DNA of 29,888 nucleotides, from IMG/VR virus record IMGVR_UViG_3300028388_001448, positions 1 through 29,888 of that record. One strand, 5' to 3'. Shown here piece by piece: positions 15,081 to 22,600 of this stretch. The first letter of the stretch is position 1, and every line of letters starts with the position of its first letter. The notes under the pieces are model-generated. The model worked only from the letters and a program-made list of their open reading frames with translations. It did not search any database and was not told the origin of the DNA. The stretch is from a virus. Made by a program: the position numbers and the translations under genes.

Positions 15081-15521
15081 ATGGACAATATCGTTTGTAG
15101 TGGCGCACTATACTATACATTATCAACCAATAGATTTTTGTTTTTGCATAGATCAAACGGCAAAAAACATAATGCTACCTGGGGTCTTGTTGGCGGAACA
15201 ACCAATGGTACAGAAACTCCTTGGGAAGGACTCAAGCGAGAAGTACAAGAAGAAATTGGAAGTTTACCCGAAAGTGTTAAAACCATACCGCTAGAAACAT
15301 TTGTAAGCAACGACAGCAAGTTTCTTTTCCATACCTATCTCATTGTAGTCAAGGAAGAGTTCATTCCGCAGTTAAATAAAGAGCATGACGGATATTCTTG
15401 GGTCAGTTTTGGACAATGGCCAAAACCTTTGCATCAAGGCCTAAGAAATACCTTGCAAAATAAAACAAATCTTGCTAAACTAGAAACAGTGTTTCAATTG
15501 ATAGATTTATTGGAGAAATAA
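15081..15521 (+). CDS. Nudix hydrolase
   Basis: A Nudix pyrophosphohydrolase of 147 aa, hydrolysing a nucleoside diphosphate linked to another group. The Nudix box is complete: G39-x5-E45-x7-R53-E54-V-x-E57-E58-x-G60, matching GX5EX7REUXEEXGU, so the enzyme should be active with Mg2+. The N-terminal strand and TWGLVGGT segment precede it as expected, and SWVSFGQWPKPLH follows as the closing helix region. The substrate cannot be read from the sequence. Phage Nudix proteins include sanitation, NAD-related and RNA-cap types. I chose ATG 15081 because of the octamer spacing. A TTG at 15048 would add 11 residues inside the end of gp15 and is poorly supported. It lies between gp15 and a small helical protein, 2 bp from the latter's start. 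Confidence 0.85.
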   Translation: MDNIVCSGALYYTLSTNRFLFLHRSNGKKHNATWGLVGGTTNGTETPWEGLKREVQEEIGSLPESVKTIPLETFVSNDSKFLFHTYLIVVKEEFIPQLNKEHDGYSWVSFGQWPKPLHQGLRNTLQNKTNLAKLETVFQLIDLLEK

Positions 15522-15522
15522 A

Positions 15523-15822
15523 ATGGCAGAACTAATTAGAGATCTAGAAAGATTTCAAAAAGATTGTAGACGTTATCAAACAATCATTGAGCGCATCGAA
15601 CCAGTAGATGCTGCTAGACATAGAAATCTAAACACCATGTATCACGATTTTTTGCTTAAAGTAGAAGCAGTAGATAAAAGTGTAGAAGATATGGTCAACG
15701 GATTTGTTGCTGTGGGCCTACAGCACGGAACTTATGTTGAAGAACTTAAGAAAGCAAGACTTAAACTAGATAACGCTGCTAAAGATGCAGAGAAGCTGTT
15801 GCTAAAGCATGAACAACAGTAG
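15523..15822 (+). CDS. Small helical protein, unknown function
   Basis: A 99-aa, almost entirely helical, charged protein with heptad-like segments (LERFQKDCRRYQTIIERIE and EELKKARLKLDNAAKDAEKLLLK). It resembles a two-helix coiled coil with no enzymatic motif. The ATG follows the Nudix stop by 1 nt and has GGAG about 8-11 nt upstream, so it belongs to the same operon. The last 14 bp overlap the next gene. I recall no named family. A structural or chaperone-like role is possible from its position between tail-completion and oxygenase genes. Confidence 0.75.
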   Translation: MAELIRDLERFQKDCRRYQTIIERIEPVDAARHRNLNTMYHDFLLKVEAVDKSVEDMVNGFVAVGLQHGTYVEELKKARLKLDNAAKDAEKLLLKHEQQ

Positions 15823-16414
15823 TGCATACGGTTTTAGTAATGTAGGATATTTACTAGAGGACGTTCCTAGCGAAATTCTATACATTTTTGATACGGCTAT
15901 CAGCCAGGCAACAAATCCATACAATCACAACCTAGCCGGCAATATAGAAAAAGAATTTGACCTTGCACACACGATACCGCAAGTACAAAACTACTTTTGC
16001 TGGCTAGCACTGCAATATAAAAATGTATTTCAATACAATCCTAGAGGTATAAAATCAGATAGTCAAATCGTGCTACAAGATCTTTGGGTCAATATACAAG
16101 AAAAACACGAATTCAATCCAGTGCATAATCACACAGGACTTTTTAGTTTTGTAGTTTGGTACGATATTCCTTATACAGTACAACAAGAACTAGAAGTTAG
16201 TCCAGGTAAAAAAAGCAATAACAATCTTGCAGGACATTTTGAATTTCAATATATAAATGCATTGGGCGAAATTACTACACTACCCATTCCTGCAGACAAA
16301 ACGTTTAACGGCAAAGTATGTTTCTTTCCAGCGCAAATGATGCACTGCGTGTATCCATTTTACAGTGACGGACAACGTATAACGATTAGTGGTAATATAG
16401 ATATAGGTAGATAA
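15809..16414 (+). CDS. Probable 2OG-Fe(II) oxygenase-like protein (tail-gene proximal, first)
   Basis: A 201-aa double-stranded beta-helix-type protein. H106 and H108 (NPVHNHTG), distal H179 (QMMHCVYPF) and R190 (QRITISGNID) are in the places occupied by the two metal ligands, third His and 2-oxoglutarate-binding Arg in the marine-phage 2OG-Fe(II) oxygenase family (I would assign PF13759-like). The second ligand is His rather than the classic Asp, as in the other three copies in this window. Segments LFSFVVWYDIP and GKVCFFPAQMMH are the core strands. The ATG overlaps the previous gene by 14 bp. It is the most divergent of the four copies, so activity is less certain. Substrate unknown, possibly a virion protein or host metabolite. 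Confidence 0.68.
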   Translation: MNNSSAYGFSNVGYLLEDVPSEILYIFDTAISQATNPYNHNLAGNIEKEFDLAHTIPQVQNYFCWLALQYKNVFQYNPRGIKSDSQIVLQDLWVNIQEKHEFNPVHNHTGLFSFVVWYDIPYTVQQELEVSPGKKSNNNLAGHFEFQYINALGEITTLPIPADKTFNGKVCFFPAQMMHCVYPFYSDGQRITISGNIDIGR

Positions 16415-16983
16415 TGGAAATTTCAAGTAAGAATCTTTTTGCAATCAAAGTAATGGAAGTCAAAGATTGTTTAAATAATAAACAAATAGGACAGTTAAAA
16501 AACATAGTCAAAGACATAGAATTACAAATTGAACCACATGGGTGGAATTGTAACGTAGAAACCAGCTTCAAAGACAAAAATCAACATTTAGATAGTTGGC
16601 TTTCTAATAATTTAAGTAATCATATCCTAAATTATATCACAGAAATTGTTAAATTAGATAAAAATAAATCATTGAACATCGATGCATGGATAAACAAATA
16701 CGGCCAAGGCATGTATCAAGAACAGCATAATCATAGTAATATAGATGTACTCCTTTGCGGAATACTTTATTTACAGGTACCTAAGGATAATACTGCCTAT
16801 ACACATTTTTTTGATCCTATAGAAACATTAAAACGTCAGTTAGGAGAGCCTGTACAAAGTGTGCAAATAGACAGTGAAGAAAATACTCTTATACTATTTC
16901 CGCCATACTTACAACATCTTGTAACTAAACAAAAAAGCCAACAGCATAGAATTACAGTTAGCTTTAATGTTGTTTGCGGTTAA
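16414..16983 (+). CDS. 2OG-Fe(II) oxygenase-like protein (second)
   Basis: A 189-aa member of the same family. H105 and H107 (QHNHSN), a middle H131 (THFFDP), distal H168 (PPYLQHLV) and R179 (QHRITVSFNV) line up with the ligands and Arg of the other copies. INKYGQGMYQ, LLCGILYLQ and LILFPPYLQ are the core strands typical of these phage enzymes. TAATG overlap with the previous stop and AGGTAG before it indicate coupled translation. The stop overlaps the convergent fibre gene's stop by 4 bp. The tandem pair is the last part of the plus block and is co-transcribed with gp15 or from the Nudix promoter. Substrate unknown. Hydroxylation of a protein side chain is one possibility, given the neighbouring fibre genes. 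Confidence 0.75.
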   Translation: MEISSKNLFAIKVMEVKDCLNNKQIGQLKNIVKDIELQIEPHGWNCNVETSFKDKNQHLDSWLSNNLSNHILNYITEIVKLDKNKSLNIDAWINKYGQGMYQEQHNHSNIDVLLCGILYLQVPKDNTAYTHFFDPIETLKRQLGEPVQSVQIDSEENTLILFPPYLQHLVTKQKSQQHRITVSFNVVCG

Positions 16984-19682
16984 CTAGTATACTTTAACAA
17001 TCCCCAGTTGAATACCAACTGATATCCGTTACTGCCCGTTACGTCCCAATTAGTTCCGCTTAGTCTATAATATCTATATGGTGTTTGATTATACACTGGG
17101 TGCCACTTGTGTGGGGAATCGATAACATTTGCATATACATTTTGCCTGCCGCTCCAAAGAAGATATCCTTCACCGTATCTTTGCTGATTTCCATTGTGGC
17201 GTGTCCAGCTACTGACCCTATTCCAAGTAGAACGATCGTTTGATCCTTCTACCCAGTTTTGGCCGCCATAGTGACTGCCCCCAGGATAACCAATTGCAAA
17301 TGTATAATCAAATGCAACCGGTGTGCCTAGATCTACTTCGATCCATCTGTAGTCGCTGCCGCCAAACTGCTGGAAACCATATGAAGGCCAATCGCCGGTG
17401 TTATCCCTGCTAGTTGCATCTGCAACATTGCTTGGAGTACCGCCCTGGTTGGCGCCCCCCGAATCTCTCCAAGTAAGACTTCTAGCATCACCTAATGGTC
17501 CAGATGGTGTTAGATAGTTTGTGTACCTGTTAGGATCTACATAATTTTCTGTTTCGAGATATATAAGAAGTTTATCTCCAGTGGCACCTCCACCGCTGCC
17601 AGATTTAGGATTCACGTCATTGATTAGACCACTGTAGTTACTAGTGCTATCAATTTGTCCCCAATACATACCTGAAGACCATACACTTCCGCTGTCATTG
17701 CCTAGTGTAGGAATATCATAAGCTTCACTACCGTTGTTGTTGTGTTGGAAATGCAATCCTGGTAATCCTTGATTACCAGTACCTACTTCAATACTGCTGC
17801 CTATTGTAGGAAATACACGATAGGTACTGTTTAAACTAATTCCGTAGCTAGGCCAATCGCTGATTGCACTAGTAAATAATTTGATTAGGTTTTCTATGAA
17901 TGGAGTTCTTTCAAAACGCCACATTACATCAGGATTATTGGCACTAGTAAAACAGGCTCGAGTCCATGATTCCCAATATGGTTGATCTTGCCAGCGAGTT
18001 ACACTATAACCGCTGTTGTTTTCTGTAAGATTACCGTACGATACAAAATTTGGATTTTGCACTGTGCCAACGCCTGTATTATCACTTATAACGGTACTTA
18101 ACCATCTTGTTCTTTCAAACGGTTGTAGATTTAAATTAAAGCTTCTATTGATGCTAATACCGTTACTGGCGGCTGCTACTGTAAATGGAATATTAGTGCT
18201 AGCATTGGTTTTTTGGAAGTACCCTTTAAGGTCTCCCGTTGCTGTGTCTAATTCTAAACCTGGTGGCAAACTGCCGCTTACCAAACTATAACTTACTGTA
18301 TCGCTACTGTCTGGATCACTGGCACTAAGACTTAATGCTACAGGTTTATCAACGTTAGCATTGTATCTTACTATAACTGTTCCATGGCCTCCGCCACCGT
18401 CTGGGCTATCACTATTAGTGGAGCCACCACCGCCGCCACCAAGACCGTTTACTCCGTTGTGTCCTTCTCTGCGTCCATTAATGCCTGCGCGGTCTCCACC
18501 CAATCCGCCACCGCCTAGTCCTCCTGGGCGGCCGTTGTTGTTACCAGACTCGCAACCTGCTGCACCACCGCCGGCGTAGTATTTTAGTGTGCCGTCTATG
18601 TCATATTGTAATCCATCGCCGCCTGCGCCTTGGCCATCAGTGTTGCCTGCTTCGGCAGCGCCGCCACCACCGCCACCATCTGCACCGCTTGAATTACCTC
18701 CAGCAAATCCTTGACCCGGTGTTCCTGGGTGTCCTCCGCCGTTTCGGTTACGACCGTCACCACCGCCTGAACCGCCCGATGTACCTAGGTTTACATTACC
18801 ACCTGTTCCGCCACCACCACCAATGGCTGTATATCCAAATGCACTTGAATTTTGTCCTTGTCTACCAGAACCGCCAGCACTGCTAGATCTTTCTGCACCT
18901 GATCCTACTACTATAGTATAATCTGTATTTTCATTTACACTTACATTAGACTGGTAAATTAAGCCACCGGCTCCGCCACCGCCACCATCATTGGAGCCAG
19001 CTGATCCGCCACCGCCAACAATTAGCACATCTATATTTCCACTGAATGGTGCTCTCCATATGTGATTACCCGGAGTAATAAATTTATGCACTTGATATGT
19101 TGTCGCGCCTTGTGTGTATGTATAACTTTCTGCACCAGGTAGTAGTTCTCTATCACTAAATGTTCCTATTGTTCCTGCGGCTGTATTCCACTGTACACTT
19201 CTATCTACTACGCCCGCAGGCTCTAGCAACGCACTTAGTCCACTAGGATTAGTAACACGCACGTTAAAGCTGGCGCCGCCTACATATCCTACAGAAGCTG
19301 CATTGGTATTAAATGTAAGCTCGCTACTGTTTACAAAGGTTGTAGGCACTGGTCTAGAAACATTGCTTACGCCTGGCCCTTCGATTTGCACTGTAGTTCC
19401 TGTACTAAAGTTACTTCCTAAAACTGTGATTGTGCTATCTGTATCTTCTCTAACAATGCCAGTAATACCTGTAATTGTTGGTGGCGCATCGATACCTTTC
19501 CAGCTTGCTTGTGCACCTACTCCTGTGTATTGCTCCACTAATTCAGTTGTGCTGTTATATCTAATTGTACCTGGTTCGGGTGATGGATTTCGTTGAGCAG
19601 TATTGCCACCGGGTAGTACTAGTCCTTGTTCACCACCAAATTCAGTGTCTGTATATTTTGTTTTTGAATATTTAATTGCCAT
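16980..19682 (-). CDS. Tail fibre/adhesin with IPT and Gly-rich domains
   Basis: A 900-aa multi-domain virion protein. The N-terminus (MAIKYSKTKYTDTEFGG, then PGTIRYNSTTELVEQY near 37-52) resembles a fibre attachment segment. Residues about 67-158 form an IPT/TIG-like Ig domain (PPTITGITG to LTFNTN). Residues 221-438 are extremely Gly-rich (GGGG, GGSGG, GGGLGG runs), like polyglycine-sandwich or Gly_rich adhesins. Residues about 446-520 look like a cadherin/He_PIG-type Ig domain (PVALSLSASDPD to GLELDTATGD). The C-terminal part from about 740 (WRDSGGANQ, WIEVDLGTPVAFDYTF to YRYYRLSG) recalls a discoidin/F5-8C-like carbohydrate-binding domain. It lies 1 bp after the 1672-aa fibre gene, with AGAGG before the ATG, in one operon. 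Likely role is receptor binding. Confidence 0.85.
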   Translation of the reverse strand: MAIKYSKTKYTDTEFGGEQGLVLPGGNTAQRNPSPEPGTIRYNSTTELVEQYTGVGAQASWKGIDAPPTITGITGIVREDTDSTITVLGSNFSTGTTVQIEGPGVSNVSRPVPTTFVNSSELTFNTNAASVGYVGGASFNVRVTNPSGLSALLEPAGVVDRSVQWNTAAGTIGTFSDRELLPGAESYTYTQGATTYQVHKFITPGNHIWRAPFSGNIDVLIVGGGGSAGSNDGGGGGAGGLIYQSNVSVNENTDYTIVVGSGAERSSSAGGSGRQGQNSSAFGYTAIGGGGGTGGNVNLGTSGGSGGGDGRNRNGGGHPGTPGQGFAGGNSSGADGGGGGGAAEAGNTDGQGAGGDGLQYDIDGTLKYYAGGGAAGCESGNNNGRPGGLGGGGLGGDRAGINGRREGHNGVNGLGGGGGGSTNSDSPDGGGGHGTVIVRYNANVDKPVALSLSASDPDSSDTVSYSLVSGSLPPGLELDTATGDLKGYFQKTNASTNIPFTVAAASNGISINRSFNLNLQPFERTRWLSTVISDNTGVGTVQNPNFVSYGNLTENNSGYSVTRWQDQPYWESWTRACFTSANNPDVMWRFERTPFIENLIKLFTSAISDWPSYGISLNSTYRVFPTIGSSIEVGTGNQGLPGLHFQHNNNGSEAYDIPTLGNDSGSVWSSGMYWGQIDSTSNYSGLINDVNPKSGSGGGATGDKLLIYLETENYVDPNRYTNYLTPSGPLGDARSLTWRDSGGANQGGTPSNVADATSRDNTGDWPSYGFQQFGGSDYRWIEVDLGTPVAFDYTFAIGYPGGSHYGGQNWVEGSNDRSTWNRVSSWTRHNGNQQRYGEGYLLWSGRQNVYANVIDSPHKWHPVYNQTPYRYYRLSGTNWDVTGSNGYQLVFNWGLLKYTS
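18371..19022 (-). repeat. Low-complexity Gly-rich coding tract in the adhesin
   Basis: Encodes adhesin residues about 221-438, with glycine in most positions and tetraglycine or longer runs at several sites. On the plus strand it appears as repeated CCGCCACC-type sequence, which opens a false Pro-rich frame in the antisense direction. Confidence 0.8.
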
Positions 19683-19683
19683 T

Positions 19684-22600
19684 TTATACCTCTAGTAGCT
19701 TCCATCCATATGTAGCGCCGCTGTACACAACTTCAAAACCTGCATCGTGCAGATCAACTAAAAGTGTATCATTTTGTCCATCAATTAAGTTTCCGTTATT
19801 ATCGACAGTTAACGGATTAGTTGCAAAAGTGCCTGCAAGATCCTTAATTCTTACACTGTCCCCAACAGCAGGAGTAGCTGGCAGAGTGATTGTAAAACTT
19901 CCACTCGATGTATCTGCAAAAATTCTATCGCCGTTGGTTGCTGTATAAGCAGTATCCTGTGTGATCCAAGGATTACCGCCTCCTATACCACTCCACTGAC
20001 TTCCGTTATAGCCTTCAAAACTCGACAGATCAGTGTTGTATCTAATCATACCAGCTGTAGGACTTGACGGTCTGTCTGCTGTTGATCCTGCAGGAACACG
20101 TATGTGTTGTAGTCCTATTTCACTAACATTCTGTCCAAATACATCAAATTCTACTGTGTCTGTTTGGGCTCCGCTTCCTACTACTTCAACTTTAGTTTTA
20201 TTAGGATCTGCACCAACTTGAATAGTACCTAAACTTTCACTTAGTTCAGAAGTTTTATTGGTAACATAAGTTACGACTGCTCGTTCAGTTGGAACTGCTG
20301 TATCACTGTTATCAGCAAAAGTACCATCTGTACTGAATTCATTAATTGTTGCACCTGCTCGACCTGCTGTAATACTACCAAGTTGTAGTTCATTGAGACC
20401 ACTTAGGTCAAATTCTTCTGAACTCAATGTAGCTCTACCAGTGGCCTGTTCAACCTTGAAGTAATCACCAACTCGGAAGTTACCATCTTGGTCAGTGGTT
20501 ACGTAGAACACTCTACCACCATCTGCACTATCAGTTTCTCTTGCTTGATCAGGTGCTTGCACGTAATCTTCTTGAATTATCACAGGATAGTTGGTATCAG
20601 CAAAGCCACCAGTACCAATATCTAGGAAGTCATGTCCTGTCATACGCACCTGGCTGAATGCTTCTCTAAACACTAGTGCTGTGTCATCATCTGGAGTCTT
20701 GTTACTCGGGATAGCTGGTTCTAATGCGATTTCACAAGAACCACTAGCTAATACAGACGGTGCCGCGTCTGGACCATTTGCAATTACATCCGTAATAATA
20801 TCTACACGATTATTGGTAAAAATATCTATACCAAGTTCCACTGTAGCATGCCCTGTTTCCTGTGTAACACCGCTATATGTATTTGCAGGACTAGACTTGT
20901 CTAGAGCATTTACTACTAATCCTTTTAGGTAACTTATAGCCGCAATAATTTGATTTTGTTCACCTTGAACTTGACTGTATATTCCGCTCCAATAGGTTAA
21001 CGCTACATCTATAGTAGAATCATTTTGTTCAAAACTTCCTAGTGTGCTGCTATCTATATCACTTATCAAAGCATCAACAATATTACCAAATTTATCGCTG
21101 TAATCCACTTGATCATATGTAAAGTTTTCCCAAATGCTACCCGGAGTTGCATTTGCAATTTGATCTGTAATCCAGCCAATTGTTTCTTGCTGAATCCAGT
21201 TCTTGTTAGATGTAAGTGCATCAACAGAATTTGGATTATTATCTTGATCTACACCAAAATTTTCTTTGAAGTTATTTACACCAATACAAAAATAAGTTTC
21301 ATCATCGCCTGTAATATGAACTACACTACCTTCTTTAGGCTTTCTAGCTAGGCCACTTACTGCAAAATTAATTCCTGTGCCAATACCTGCAAAGCCGGCT
21401 CTAGTTGCAGCGATTGTTCTTGTAATACCACTACTTTGATTTAGTGTTAGATTAGAATCAACCAATCCTAATGTAACTTGGTTAATTGTAGGATCAGCTA
21501 GATCTGCTTTTGTTACAATTGTATTTTGATCTTCAAATGTTGCTAGCACACCCACGTTATAGTTTCCACTAGTGACTGTACCAAAATTACCAGTACCGTC
21601 TCTTTGAATATTAATTAATAGTGAATCGTTTTGGTCAATGCCGCCTGCTATTACGTTTACACCGTCTAAAGATACACCGTTCAATACAACATTATTAATA
21701 TTATTAGTTACATATTGTATCCACTGGCTCGATCCGTTTGAATTATATCTTGCTACCATACCGGTATTGTTTGTGTTGGTTCCAGTATTCATGTAACCAA
21801 CAGCATAAATGTCATTACCAAATGGAAGAACTTCTTTAAATTCTCCTTCTTCGGAACCAAGATAACATTGTTCTTGCCATTGTACTTCACCTGTTAAACT
21901 AAGTCTAAAGATAATTGGTCTTCTAGCGGCATCCGGACTTGCATCATACCAACCGCAAGCTACCAAATAAATTCCATCTCCGTTGCCAGTATCAAGTTTA
22001 ATACTGTTTATATTAACGTCACCATAGTCATATGCATCTACATAAGCGCCTACATTTGATAATCTTATAACATAACTTTTGCTTTCTCCCGGATCCTTTA
22101 CAGCTATGTATAGATTATTTTCAGCAGTTGCATCACCTGATGCTTCGTATGAATCTTCGCTAGTGGTAGGAGTTCCTCCATATGTACAACTAGTTGCAAT
22201 CCAATCGCTATCGCCAAAAGTTCTCGACCATGTTTCTAAGCCTGCAGGCGTAAGTCTAGTAACACTAACACCACTAGATACATGCTTACCTATAACATAA
22301 AGATTTGTTCCGTCTGTAGTTGCATCGGTTATTTCAGAAACATCGCCTAATGTTTTTTGCCATTGGAATTCACCGTTTCGTGATATTTTTATAACAAAAG
22401 CCTTTTCAGTACCGTCATAAAGTAATCCTGTTGCATAAAGACTGTCGTTGATTTCTATTATGTTGTGTACAGCACCAAAGTTTGATTCATAAGAGTAAAT
22501 CCAATCTAGTGACCCTGCATTGTTTAATTTTATAATAATTGGATAACTTGCAGTGTTGTCGTATGTGCTAGTGTTATCTAACCCAGTAGGAGCAGTATGT

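Noticed and set aside
16975-17000. GTTAA ... TTAAC inverted repeat at the convergent stops
   Set aside because: The stem has five weak pairs and no T-tract, so it is not a credible terminator.
18361-18579. A proline-rich 72-aa frame on the plus strand
   Set aside because: It is the antisense shadow of the Gly-rich codons of the adhesin and has no ribosome site or promoter.
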